The position numbers and the translations under genes were made by a program. Below the pieces are notes generated by a model. The model was given only the letters and a program-made list of their open reading frames with translations, ran no database searches and was not told the origin of the DNA. From assembly GCA_947471745.1 (NCBI GenBank), contig CANJKZ010000768.1, positions 2,668,501 to 2,732,500 on the forward strand: a DNA stretch of 64,000 bases. Reading direction: 5' to 3'. Source of the DNA: Closterium sp. Naga37s-1 (lineage: Eukaryota > Streptophyta > Zygnematophyceae > Desmidiales > Closteriaceae). How positions within the stretch are numbered: position 1 is the first letter of the stretch; each line of letters opens with the position of its first letter. This document shows, piece by piece, positions 43,001-51,656 of the stretch.

Positions 43001-45183
43001 AGGGTGCGAAGATAGGGGTGACATGCTTTTCTGCTCTCTTTCACTTCCTTTATCTTTTGGTTCCTCCCTCCTTTTCAAACCCCATCTTCCCTCCCTTCTC
43101 CTCTCCCTCCCCCCCCTCCACCCTCCCCCTTGTGTTCCCCACTTTCTCAGCTGCCCTCTGTCCTGCAAGCGAGCGAGCAGCGATCAGCAGAGGAGAGGTT
43201 GGAGATTGGAGTGGATGTGTGTGCTTTTTCTTCATCATTTGTTCTCTCTTTCCTTTCCGGCCCCTTCCCCCCTTCCTCTGCTCTTCTCTCATCACCCTAC
43301 TGTGTCCCCCCCTCTCAGCCGCCCTCCATCCTGAGAGCAAGCGAGCAGCGATCAGCAGAGGAGGGCGTGGAGATTGGGGTAACCCGCTTACTCCTGAAGT
43401 CATACTACGACATTGTGAGGAAGAACATTCAAGATGCCGTTCCCAAAGCGATCATGCACTTCCTGGTGAGTGTGGTTGGTTGGGGCTGGGGCCCTGGGAG
43501 TGTGGTAGGGTGCTTCTTGCTGGGAGGAGGGCGTAGAGATCGGGTAACCCGCCTGCTCCTAAAGTCATATTACGACATTGTGAGGAAGAACATTCAAGAC
43601 GCCGTTCCCAAAGCGATCATGCACTTCCTGGTGAGTCGTATTGTGCAGTGGGTGGATGGGTGGGAAGGTTAGGGGTTGATGTGTTAGGGTGTGCTGTTCG
43701 CTTTCGTCTTTGCTGAAAGAGTTGTGATTTACATGCAAGGTAGTGAGAGTGGGGGCACAAGTTCCAGGAGCTCCCATGCACGCCTTTGTGGTTGCACCTG
43801 ACATTTTTTTTTTTTTTTAAGTGCACGACACGTTTAATAACTCCTACCAGCCTTCTAGTCGTAAAAATCACCACCTCTCTCACTCCGTGTCCTTACCCGC
43901 TTCTTGCATTGCTCTTATGTTTTTCGGTTTTCCAGGTTAACCATGTGAAGAGGGAGCTTCACAGCGTGTTTATTCAACAACTGTACAGGTAGGTCGAATT
44001 ATTGATGTGGTGCAGGTATAATTATCTTTGCAATGGATCTACACTCGGAACAATGCCAAACTCACTTGTGTTTTGACACTGTGTTTCTCGATTACAGGGA
44101 GGCACTGTTTGAGGAGATGCTGCAGGAGCGGGAGGACATTGCGTCAAAGAGGCAGCGGTGCAAAGACATTTATGCAGTGTTGCAGCAGGCTGCATGGGTG
44201 AGTGGCGTGTCATGGCGTGCATGTTACCCTGCCACTTACCCCCTGCCACAGACCTAACCACCTCCTCCTTCTCCACTTCTTCTAATCTGTTAATGCTGGT
44301 CATGTTTTTCACTCATCTCCTTTTCTCCTCCCACTTGCCTAACCCTATTTTCTGCCTCGCGCTCCATACCCTTTCACTTCCCCATCCTCTTCTCCTCCCC
44401 CTCCCCCTTCCCCTTCCCCCTTCCCCTTCCCCTTCCCCTTTCCCTTTTCTTCCCTCCTCCCCCTTCTCCTCCCCTTCCCCTCCCCCTTCCCCTCCCCTTC
44501 CCCTCCCCCTTCCCCTCCCCTTCCCCTCCCCCTTCCTCCTCCCCTTCTCCTCCCCATTCCCCTTCCGGTTCCCCTCCCCCTCCCTTTCCCCCAACAGACG
44601 CTAGATGAGCTCCCGTTAGACCCAGACGCCCCATCTCGACCTGCCTCCTCTGCTCTCGACGCCACCGGTCTCCCACCTTCCTCCGGCCTCCTCCCACCTT
44701 CTCCTGGCTACCCCTCCCCCGCCCCCTCGTTGCCCTACCGCCCTGCACTCGCCTCTGCTGCTGCTGCTGGTGGTGGTGGTACTTCGTATGGCTACGGGCA
44801 TGGACGGGGATCGAGCAGCAGAGAAGGGGGGATGGGGCCCATCCCTTATGGCACGCCAAGCAGTCAGGTGTGCTTTCCCTTTACCCCCAAAAATATAAAA
44901 TGAAACAAGTTGTGCTGGTTCCACACATCTATCTGCAATCAATGATATCTGTTTCATGCTGTCGCATGATCGCAACCAACCGTCCCAGAGGGAAGGATGA
45001 CAACAAATAAATTACTCACTCTAATCACCCTCTGCCCACTCTCCCTTCCCCCCTCCCATCCCCTTTCACTCACTCACCCCGCTCTCACCACTCCCTGCTT
45101 CCCATTCCCACGCACAACACTCACTGCCATTCCACCAGCAGCCGTCCAGGCCTGATGGGCCGCGCAGCATCGTCCATGCATGA
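25040..45183 (+). CDS. DRP3: DRP3-type dynamin-related GTPase, about 22 coding exons
   Basis: Exons: 25040-25411, 26245-26527, 27682-27710, 28170-28271, 28531-28599, 29026-29085, 29680-29790, 30715-30763, 31148-31257, 31696-31788, 32092-32184, 33128-33265, 34606-34683, 35772-35981, 36217-36265, 40679-40848, (41147-42646), 43319-43465, 43936-43988, 44098-44197, 44598-44867, 45139-45183. Every junction is GT-AG and in phase. G1 GSQSSGKSS is at residues 53-61, G3 DLPG at 158-161, and G4 TKLD at 227-230 is split by an intron. Stalk ([24 protein letters not shown]) and GED ([10 protein letters not shown]...LFEEMLQE) match Arabidopsis DRP3, which severs mitochondria and peroxisomes. No PH domain, as expected. 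Length is 876 aa without the bracketed Gln-rich exon, 1376 with it. The last exon is uncertain: read-through of exon 21 would stop at 44903. Nearly every exon has extra partial copies. Confidence 0.92.
25803..27325 (+). repeat. Partial copies of DRP3 exon 2 on both sides of the full exon
   Basis: 5' part copies (CAG then CTGGA(G/A)(A/G)...) begin at about 25804, 25965 and 26113 and stop after HVLTI. The full exon, containing DLPG and the nucleotide-binding region, is 26245-26527. 3' part copies encoding [10 protein letters not shown]...ADPDG with a GTGAG donor end at 26774, 27013 and 27232, and a short one at 27325. So 5' fragments lie upstream and 3' fragments downstream of the intact exon. 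Confidence 0.9.
28033..28460 (+). repeat. Partial copies of DRP3 exon 4
   Basis: A decayed 5' copy (acceptor CTTACAG, then [10 protein letters not shown]) is at about 28033. The full exon is 28170-28271. 3' pieces encoding VINCSQE follow near 28340-28430, with a further VINCNR piece near 28450. Confidence 0.8.
28670..28955 (+). repeat. GGACCGCCTCAT repeats and palindrome-bearing duplication
   Basis: 28670-28820 holds about ten TCATGGACCGCC dodecamer-like units. From 28826 a ~55-bp segment (GTTTGAAGTTTG...TTTGTGACT) is duplicated with period 70. The two copies are separated by TTTTGACTCGCCTCAAAA, a palindrome with 8-bp arms (28878-28899). Located in the DRP3 intron between exons 5 and 6. Confidence 0.8.
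29412..29910 (+). repeat. Tandem copies of DRP3 exon 7 (134-bp units) and its end
   Basis: The acceptor TTTCAG and exon start ([13 protein letters not shown]) occur at 29412, 29546 and 29680, exactly 134 bp apart. Only the third continues into the full exon with a donor at 29791. A 3' part copy ([17 protein letters not shown] then GTGAGT) ends at about 29907, and further 3' pieces lie at about 30240-30281 and 30373-30415. Confidence 0.93.
29925..30194 (+). repeat. Intronic inverted repeat, arms about 105-110 bp
   Basis: Left arm about 29925-30034 and right arm about 30090-30194 are reverse complements with scattered mismatches; both include GCAGCAGCACCCACCAGCTG. The ~55-nt loop is unrelated. 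It lies between exon 7 copies of DRP3 and does not resemble DRP3 coding sequence. It could be a foldback element or a small-RNA hairpin. Confidence 0.8.
31030..32260 (+). repeat. Partial copies of DRP3 exons 9, 10 and 11
   Basis: Exon 9: a 5' copy starts at 31030 and lacks the end; the full exon is at 31148. Exon 9 ends are repeated at about 31335-31355 and 31412-31437. Exon 10: a diverged copy ([14 protein letters not shown]) is at about 31550; the full exon is at 31696. Exon 11: an earlier copy at about 31965 has an extra C in GACCCCCTCG that shifts the frame; the full exon is 32092-32184, with a short 3' scrap at about 32230-32275. In each case one complete copy is kept. Confidence 0.85.
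32507..33265 (+). repeat. Five copies of DRP3 exon 12 start (about 150-bp units)
   Basis: Acceptor plus ATCGC(C/T)CA(T/C)CGCTGTGAGTC occurs at 32657, 32807, 32957 and 33128; a diverged one is at about 32507. The first four end in GGGGAGC-TGA, or in sequence without a donor. The last, 33128-33265, is the full exon. Confidence 0.92.
33342..33745 (+). repeat. Repeated 3' end of DRP3 exon 12 as a ~32-nt mini-exon
   Basis: After the full exon 12, its last codons ([11 protein letters not shown] then GTATGG) recur at about 33360-33400, 33480-33512, 33596-33628 and 33711-33743. Spacing is about 115 bp. From the second copy each has its own acceptor-like CTCCTGCAG directly before, so it has both splice signals. 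A lysine/glutamate-changed relic is at about 33838. Confidence 0.85.
33988..34355 (+). repeat. Near-perfect hairpin made of an inverted coding fragment
   Basis: Left arm about 33988-34166, loop 34167-34177, right arm 34178-34355. The arms differ at roughly 13 of 177 positions. Each arm, read outward to centre, encodes the same peptide family ([16 protein letters not shown]...VGPFGGV then [13 protein letters not shown]), with several differences at synonymous or conservative positions. The peptide looks like an alpha-helical (HEAT-like) fragment of an unidentified gene and is not DRP3. It lies in the intron between exons 12 and 13, so the pre-mRNA would fold into a ~177-bp double-stranded RNA. 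Confidence 0.9.
34469..34683 (+). repeat. Duplicated DRP3 exon 13
   Basis: The first copy starts at 34469 (acceptor ATAACCAG, then [11 protein letters not shown]) and loses its 3' end. The second, 34606-34683, is complete ([19 protein letters not shown]). The upstream pyrimidine tract with TATATTCCCCCTG is also duplicated. Confidence 0.88.
34696..35268 (+). mobile_element. MITE-like element with perfect 18-bp inverted ends
   Basis: CTTAGTTGGAGTATACGC at 34696-34713 is the exact reverse complement of 35251-35268. The element is about 570 bp and has no transposase. The dinucleotide TA lies just inside both outer ends, so a TA target duplication (Tc1/mariner or Stowaway type) with ends starting GTTGGAG is possible. 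The interior has AT-rich stretches and a second small palindrome (CGCTAGCGGATTAACGCTAGCG) near the right end. It sits immediately after DRP3 exon 13 in the intron. Confidence 0.8.
35365..35510 (+). repeat. Tandem duplication with palindrome at the junction (DRP3 intron)
   Basis: Copy 1 is 35365-35423 and copy 2 is 35452-35510; both read AAACTTCAGATTG(A/T)TCGCC and are nearly identical. Between them TTTTGAGTCGA occurs twice, the second time as the palindrome TTTTGAGTCGACTCAAA. Confidence 0.9.
35603..35981 (+). repeat. Duplicated DRP3 exon 14 (Ala/Gly-rich linker)
   Basis: An earlier copy begins at about 35607 after CTACCTGCAG and encodes a similar Ala/Gly-rich run (ALTAAAAGG). The full exon, 35772-35981, ends in a short poly-Gln before GTGTGA. 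This is the variable region between stalk and GED. Confidence 0.7.
36511..36611 (+). repeat. 31-bp direct repeats flanking a 30-bp palindrome
   Basis: TGAAGCTACAAGGCACTGCA and the following 11 bases are identical at 36511-36541 and 36581-36611. The 39-bp insert holds the palindrome 36547-36576 (TGCGACTTTTGAGAA / TTCTCATAAGTCGCA, one mismatch). It looks like a small insertion with a 31-bp target duplication, inside the DRP3 intron between exons 15 and 16. Confidence 0.92.
36734..40848 (+). repeat. 117-bp array: 34 copies of DRP3 exon 16 start with splice acceptor
   Basis: Unit: acceptor TTCTCACAG, exon start G-S-S-W-G-I-(S/A)[11 protein letters not shown], then a pyrimidine tract leading to the next acceptor. 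Exon starts fall at 36734 (diverged), then 36890+117k for k=0-15, then 38784+117k for k=0-15, then 40679. The last unit of each block carries the same variant ([13 protein letters not shown]), giving a 1894/1895-bp higher-order repeat. Only the final copy (40679-40848) has a donor (GTATAC) and continues into [10 protein letters not shown]. There is no stop in the block frame. Family knowledge: the segment corresponds to the conserved RWGIPSIF motif of plant DRP3. Confidence 0.96.
41147..42646 (+). CDS. Candidate Gln-rich exon of DRP3 (500 codons)
   Basis: A 1.5-kb open stretch has acceptor GGGCAG (41147) and a phase-0 donor GTAGGG (42647) that joins in frame to exon 18. It contains many CAG/poly-Gln runs separated by acidic, Ser-rich sequence, and a segment ([17 protein letters not shown]) that may correspond to the DMSHNLSMIYLKEPP region of other DRP3s. 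It lies between the stalk and the GED, where the family is variable. It could be an optional exon or a retained intron; without it the protein has normal length. Confidence 0.45.
42955..43630 (+). repeat. Copies of DRP3 exon 18 (GED start)
   Basis: The exon start (A-S-E-Q-R-S-A-E-E) appears at about 42975, at 43151 with an acceptor, and at 43319, where the full exon runs to the donor at 43466. A fourth, 3' part copy (V-E-I-G-(V)[12 protein letters not shown]) lies at about 43528-43630 with its own GTGAGT but no acceptor. Confidence 0.92.
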
Positions 45184-45520
45184 TCATCAGTACATGGTGA
45201 TGCATACGTGACTATCAACAGATGGCGATGCAGACATGATGATTACCATCTGGCATTGCTTACATGGCCATCCCTTCATTATCATCCGCACATGGCGATG
45301 TGCTCATGACAATCTGCTCCACGTGGCGATGCGTGCATGCCCATCAGCGCACGAGCAGTCTCACATGACTTCTGTCATCAACGGTGTACATGTTTCACCA
45401 TTTTCACACAATCGTGCCATCCACAATCATTTCGCACCGTCAAGCGCCTTCCTTCTGTCAAGCTCAGGCCCATGGTTTATGCTACAGTACCAAGGCAGCC
45501 CTCCCGTTCACAACCATTGA
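45139..45520 (+). repeat. CATGATCATC dispersed repeat overlapping the putative last DRP3 exon
   Basis: From CAGCAGCCG (45136) onward the sequence is related to 50566-50640 (same strand) and to the reverse complement of 12545-12612. The putative 45-bp terminal exon ([14 protein letters not shown]) is therefore part of a repeat family, continuing as GATGGCGATGC-type units to about 45340. Confidence 0.7.
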
Positions 45521-45903
45521 ATTTGAAGGCCGCGTGTAATTTGTTATGGTGGTTACCACTTCGCACTGAAACTTCCTGGGAATCTAACCAATAAATGCTG
45601 TAACATACCGTACAATGTGGTTAAGCATCAGATTCTCCGGCATATATTCCAATAGACAGCTCTAGCAGTATTCGCATTCAGGTTCCTACATCTCAATTAC
45701 CGCAATCATGCCTTTTGGATTCACGACATTCTAACAAATTCAAGTCGTTGCCCACTCAGAAAGCTACGTATGTCTAACAGGAACGGGTAAAGCAAGGGAT
45801 CAGCTAAGAGACGGGGTGGCCAATAGACAGACAGTTATCCAACATGAAGCATGGCTATCTAAAGCAACTAAACTTATATACTAAGCACTATGTTGCTGCT
45901 AGG
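45521..45903 (+). other. Spacer between DRP3 and LRR3
   Basis: AT-rich spacer with no recognised gene or repeat. It contains the 3' ends of two convergent genes. Confidence 0.5.
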
Positions 45904-48227
45904 TCAGGATCTAACAAAGGTTAGGCCATGCATGTCCCGGAGGCCACAGCGCAGTGCACGGGACATGCCATCAAGCGCTTGCTTGCACCATCTGACATTC
46001 AACTCTTGCAGCACCTTCAGCTCCGTCAAATCCTCTGGCAACGCCTTCAATCGGTCACAGCCAAATAGATTCAGTGTCCTCAGCCTGGTCAGCAGTGCAA
46101 ACCTGGGAGGAAGGGAGATGATGGATGTTTTGTTAAGTCTAAGCACGCAGAGGCAGCGGAGCTGTGTGAGCGAAGATGGTAACTTCTGTAGGACGTTACA
46201 ATCTGATAGATCCAGCTCACGCAGCCTGGATAATCGACCGATGCCATCCGGGATCGAGGTAAGCTTGGGTGCAAGGACCTTCAACAATGTCAGGTGTTGG
46301 AGCTGTGAAACCGTTTCTGGCAACTCCCGAAGTTCCTCAAAGTTACATAATCGCAAATCCCGCAGCTGCTGCAATGCGGAGCCGAAGTTTTCTGGAAGGG
46401 ACTGAATCCTTTTACCATTCAAGATACTCAAGACGTGGAGATGGCCAAGTGAGCTCCAGGGAACCGAAAGCCTCTCCACACCATCTGCCAATCCCAGCTC
46501 CAAGTTCCTCAGACAAATTGGTTGGGAGATTTGAGGAAATGAATCGACCTGACCGTTGTTCTTCCAAGACAGAACCTCCAGGGAAAGTGGCAGCGACGTA
46601 GGAAACTGACTGAGCCGTTCACACAACACGACCCTCAGCCGCTTAAGCTTTCCAAGGCTGCTTAGCCTTCTTGTCAGCAAAGATACCCCTGGACAAAACT
46701 CAATGGTCAAGGTTACAAGGCTAGAGAGCGTTGAAACAGAGTCTGGAATCCTCCTGAGTGCAGGACACCCATGAATGTTTAGATGCTGCATGTTCCTCAG
46801 ATTTTCCAGACCATCCGGCAGCTCTTCAATCTCACAGTGGCCGAGCTCAAGACTTGTCAGAGAAATCAGCTGCGTGAACGAAGCGGGGAGCTGCTCCAGA
46901 ATGCATCTACGCACGTGAAGAGTCTCCAGGCTGCTGAGCCATTCCATCCTCTCTGGAAGAACCACCCCCCGAAGGCTCAATGTCTTGAGAGATGTGAGGC
47001 TGCTGAACTCTTCTGGCATAAGGCGGAGCCTAAGCGTGCAGTGATGTAGGAAGAGCCGCTCCAGAGATGTAGCTTGACAGAGCGAGTCAGGTAGCTCTGA
47101 GAGCGGAATGCTCTCCAGCATCAACGACTTGAGAGCGGGAAACTGTCCAAAGTCATCCGGCACGCTGTGAAGCCGGTTACATTCGGTAATGGTCAAGCAC
47201 TCCAATGCACGTAGGGAAGTGATACTGTCGGGGAGGTGGTTGAGCTGGTGGCAATCTCGAATAGTCAGCTCGCGGAGGCACGGCAACAGCTCTCCGATGT
47301 CATCAGGAAGGCGCTGGAGGTACGCGGATTTCGTGATCACGAGCTGCTCTAGACGGATGCATGGCCTTCCTGTGGGGAACATCGAAGTGAAACCAGGACT
47401 AGCCAGCTGGAACTCGAGATTCTTCAGATGAGGCAGCTGAGCAGCTGTGAGAGTTGCACCTGGTGATTCATTCTTGGACAGGCGGATGTCACTGGAAATC
47501 GAGATTTTAGAGAGTCTTGAAATGCGAGCGAGGGCTGACAGCTGTTCGTGTGTCATTCTTGGGACAGCAATGTGGAGCGAAGTCAGAGATGGAAGTCTTG
47601 CAAATTTGGAGAGTGTGACGGCTGAAATGTCTGTTAGGAAAACCGTGTGGAGATGCTGTAGCTGAAAGAAAGAATCCGGCAACCCGGCATTTTTATGAAG
47701 GCAGTGAAGGGAAATCTCCTCAAGCTGATTGCACTTCAGGAAGAAATTCTCGAGACCGGCTTCAGTAACTGGGTGGTCATTCTTGCTTCCTCCACACCCC
47801 GTCGGTGTGATCCTGCGACCCACGTGAAGAGCTTTCAGCTTAGGCCGTGCGGAAGCAAGGTGTGCGAGGAAATCGTTGTCAATCATCTCGACGCTCCCGT
47901 CGCTCAGATGAAGATTTGTGAGGTTGTCGAAAAACGCCACTGCGTTCGCCAAATCTTGACGAGATACGAAGCGGTTTTCTTGGACTGAGAGACTAGTGAC
48001 TTGACGCTTAGCGAGATGACGCCAGCGGCAGCATACGGACGCATGAGCAGATTGTACGCTGCATCTGCGAAGGCTGGAGGAGTGAATGCATTCGCCCTAA
48101 AATGCCACTGAGGAAGCGAGCCACTTGAAGAAGTAATACCAGTCTGGAAAGGCATCCCATCCTGGAACCACAAAATCCTCGTGAGAAGATCGTCGGGAAG
48201 TCGATTAATGTGTGCGATACGCTCCAT
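45904..48227 (-). pseudogene. LRR3: F-box-like/LRR gene with one-base frameshift
   Basis: The start ATG (48227) and N-terminus M-E-R-I-A-H-I-N-R-L-P-D-D-L-L match the family. About 60 codons in, GCTCATGCGTCC stands where LRR2 has GCTCATCGCGTCC: one base is missing (near 48043). The frame then changes to stop after 112 codons. The correct frame continues uninterrupted from about 48040 to the stop at 45904 with >20 LRRs and the C-terminus ALRCGLRDMHGLT, the LRR1/LRR5 type. The single lesion suggests recent inactivation, or a sequencing error at this site. It has no counterpart in the left arm. Confidence 0.85.
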
Positions 48228-49060
48228 TAAAACTCCCAAGATTTGACCGGAAGGACTTGGGAGAATCTTTGTAGCGATATCTGGTTATCCAAGCCGAAAA
48301 TGAAACTAAGAAGTTCGGTCATACAATAGGAGTATGAATGTCGCTCATAGGATAGGAGTACGAATCTTTCTTCTCTACTAGGAGCTGACAATCTCAATAA
48401 GGGAATCCCTCTTCACGCCTTGGAAATAAACGGCTTACGTGTTCCCGTCAAGTTCAGCCATGGCTGACAATGTTCCCTGGCGAAGTTGAACAGACCAGTG
48501 GTTGGTCAGTCTGACTTCATGGGATCAGCTTCATCAGACAGCCCAAGCTGGGCCAAGCTGGGGCCAAGCTGACAGGGAAACGCGCGAACGAATTTTGAAG
48601 CACTGCGTCCGAAACGCGCAATCTGCCCGTTGTGCGCAATGGGCATTCTGCAATTCCAAGTTGCCGCTCATCGAACGGGCTAGATTCATTCCCCATCTGC
48701 AGCAAAAGACTGTCAGCAATCATGCTGTCAGAAATTCAGAGCTGTCAAATAACTCGCTACTGAGCACGCGTCCCCCGTCTATAAACATATTTCACGAACA
48801 CTGTGAAGCCTTATCTTCATGTAGCAGATTACTTTCTGTAATTCAGGTATGCTCATGAAGAATAGCACAGTCCAGCACCTCTCCATGGATAAAATTGAAC
48901 TGAGTATTTTCAGTGTAACTGTTCATCCGACAGTAAAATGCATGCTAAAATACGAAACTCTAAATCACTCAATTCACATCTCATATGCCATTTTAGCGAA
49001 ACACCTACAAACGCACTATTACTAACATCATCAGCTTGAACATTTTGACGCCATTAGTTA
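48228..49060 (+). other. 5' flank of LRR3
   Basis: No gene is recognised. CATGGGATCAGCTTCATCAGACAGCCCAAGCTGGGC (48518-48553) corresponds to similar GGGATC...AGCTNGGCTNAGCTGA segments upstream of LRR4 (about 54290) and LRR5 (about 60345), so this is a conserved promoter-proximal element of the family on this side. The remainder is AT-rich. Confidence 0.45.
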
Positions 49061-49700
49061 CAACACCTTAAAATGCACAGGCATCAACCATTCCTAAAGC
49101 CCCTCCATCCAACTCCGTTCAACCTGATGCCCACCATACCCGCCTCCGTGCCTCTTGGAAGAATTATGTATTCACCTAGAAAAGAGCACACAGAGCACCG
49201 GGGGGCGTTGACCCTGCGGGGACAGAGCTTGGGGAGCTGCGCCTGGGAGGGGCTAAGCTCCCGAGGGAGCTGACCAGTGTTGCTGGCTGCTGCTAGTGCC
49301 TCCCCTGCACCTGCTGCGCGTGCTGTGCCTGCTGCAAGCGCATTGCGTCAGTCACGGAAGAGAAAAACGGGCACCCTGCTTGCCTGGGTTGCTGCCTGCT
49401 GTGCCCCCGACTGCTGCAAGCACTGTGCATCCGTCCACTTCCAGAAGAGCGAATTCATGCTCTCATATCGTCTTGTGAAGAAGAGCATGATGAGGCATGA
49501 TCAGGCATGACGAGGGATGATGAGGGATGATGAGGGATGATATTGCAGCTGCAAAGTAGCATAAGAAACCAACATGAATGAAGAACATGATGGGCAGACA
49601 GAGGGAAGAACGAGCTTTTTGGAGCCTGAAAGGGACAAGTTAAAGGACGAGATTTGAGATGAATTCTGGGGTCCTCCAAAACTCAGATCAAGCTACCAAG
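49061..49700 (+). other. Right-arm spacer with inverted copies of left-arm repeats
   Basis: 49270-49460 (CACCTGCTGC..CTGCTGCAAGC) is related to the reverse complement of 14390-14600. 49488-49545 is an inverted relative of the 14-bp minisatellite at 13735. The start at 49060-49160 resembles 54890-55260. No gene is supported. Confidence 0.5.
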
Positions 49701-50568
49701 AAGCAAATCTGGAAAAAAAATACAGAAGAAATTCCTGTCGCTCCTCTCTCCTCACATGCCACTCCCGCTCCTTCCCATCCCTTCTACCCATCTCCATCCC
49801 CTTTTCATTTCGTCTCACCATCCCTTTGTTTTCCAAACAATCCACTCTCTCCCCATCACCATCTCTTACCCCCTCTCCACTAACCATCTTTCCTCCACAC
49901 TCACCATCTCCCCTCTCAACTCACCATCTCTTCTTCTTCCCTCACCACTGGTAAAGATGGGTTGAAAGGCAGGCAGGGAGGAGGTGAAGGGGTGAGAGGC
50001 AGGCAGGGCGATGCTGCCAGGTCACAGTTGAGGAGGCGGGCTGCTTTGGAACGGCCTGAAGGACAAGGGTAGGAGAGAGGGGGAAATATTCGCAGAAGGA
50101 ACAGCAGGAGAGGGGAAGCGAGGAGAACCAGCGAGTCTCTGAGTAACTATTGTGCAGGCACAGCGATTCTGCCAGGTCTCAGTGTTGCTTTTGGCACGCA
50201 GGCAAGGGCAAAGACAAGCGCGTGGGCAAGGCGGGAAACACGACACGGCAGTGCAGATACCTGCTGTGTTTCCATATCAAGCATCCCCATCTCAAGCATC
50301 TTCATATCAGGCACCCCCATATCCTGCATCCCCATCTCATGCAGATCTTACCTACTGAACGGTGCAGAGCACTCACTGGCACAACGGCCTTGAACTGGTG
50401 GGTGAGGGGGGACACGACGTGACAGAGAAGAGCAGAGCAGAGCAGGGCAGAGCAGAGCAGGCATGAAGCAGGAGATGCGGGAGCTCAAAAGCATCGCTTA
50501 CCTACTGAGCTGTGTGATGAGCACTCATCCCCACAGCGGCCTTGGACAGGTGGTTGAAGGGTTCCCTT
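49701..50568 (+). other. Pyrimidine-rich and short-repeat spacer
   Basis: 49740-49950 is a C/T-rich tract. 50265-50345 holds GCATCCCCATCTCA decamer-like repeats (inverted relative of 12893-13085). 50422-50462 is a (GAGCA)n run. No gene is recognised. Confidence 0.5.
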
Positions 50569-51010
50569 TACATCAGCAGCCGACCCAGGGTGATGGGCCA
50601 TGCAGCATCGCCCATGCATGGCCATTGTGATGCATGCATGGGCGATGCTGCACGTCAGCATATCGCAATGCATGCATGATGGCTATCACTAGGCATTGCT
50701 TTTGTGGCCATCCATACATAGTCATCAGCACATGACAATGCATGTATGATCATCATCAGCCCATGGCAACGCATGCATGACCATCAGCCTATGGCAATGC
50801 ATGCATGACCACCAACACATGGCAATGCATGCATGACCATTAGCCTATGGCAGGCAACGCATGCATGACCATCAGCCTATGGCAATGCATGCATGACCAC
50901 CAACACATGGCAATGCATGCATGACCATTAGCCTATGGCAGGCAACGCATGCATGACCATCAGCCTATGGGAATGCATGCATGACCATCAGCCCGTGGCA
51001 ATGCCATCCA
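50569..51010 (-). repeat. CATGCATGACCATCAGC minisatellite
   Basis: About a dozen units of ~28-30 bp (GGCAATGCATGCATGACCATCAGCCTAT), partly arranged as a duplicated multi-unit block (50785-50905 against 50875-50995). It mirrors 12230-12605 in inverted orientation. Confidence 0.88.
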
Positions 51011-51244
51011 TGATTGACCATCAATGCAGAAACACATCCGTAACTGGCCCCGCACGTGCATCGTCCCGGCTGACCATGGTGAATCAGTCACTAGGCTGGT
51101 AACAACCGAACTGCACCAGCATGGAATCATGTGCCATGTGACATGGCCATTCCATATCAAAACATTAATCAAACAGCTTACAACAGATTTATACAACATA
51201 AAGCAGGGAAAGATGAATCAATGCAATGCAAGTTAATGGCCAAG

Positions 51245-51460
51245 CACACTATATTGCTGCCGGTCTAAGATATAAGGTCAGCCCATACATGTCCTGGATG
51301 TCAATCCGCAATGCACGGGGCATACGATCAATGGCAACGCCTCCAATGCTCACAGTGGTCTGCTGTGCAAACCTGTGAGGAAGCTGATGGACGTCCGTCG
51401 TCCACCCAAAAGCATAGAGAGGCAGCGAAGATGCGCGAACAAAGGACGATTGGAATTTGA
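51245..51460 (-). pseudogene. Degenerate C-terminal LRR fragment
   Basis: The reverse strand resembles the end of LRR3/LRR5: the equivalent of AGGTCAGCCCATACATGTCCTGGA aligns with the CDS end of LRR3 (45918-45945), followed outward by GCAATGCACGGGGCAT and CTGTGCAAACCTG(T/G)GAGGAAG. Many indels are present and there is no long frame. It is a remnant of another gene copy between LRR3 and LRR4. Confidence 0.7.
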
Positions 51461-51656
51461 AGTAGCTCCCTACACTTCGGCATGTGAAGCTCTAGGCAAT
51501 ACTATCAGCCCGCGTGTTTGTGATCAGCTTGTCATGTCCATGGCATGAGACACGGGCCTCACAAGTTGAATGCCAAAATCATGATTCAGCCACAAAAAAA
51601 AAGTAATTATCGGGTTAAACCCTCCAGAAACATTTCAAAGGTAATTAGATACAACC

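Noticed and set aside
44313-44665. Gly/Glu/Arg-rich - strand frames
   Set aside because: Reverse complement of the CCCCTTCC polypyrimidine tract in front of DRP3 exon 21.
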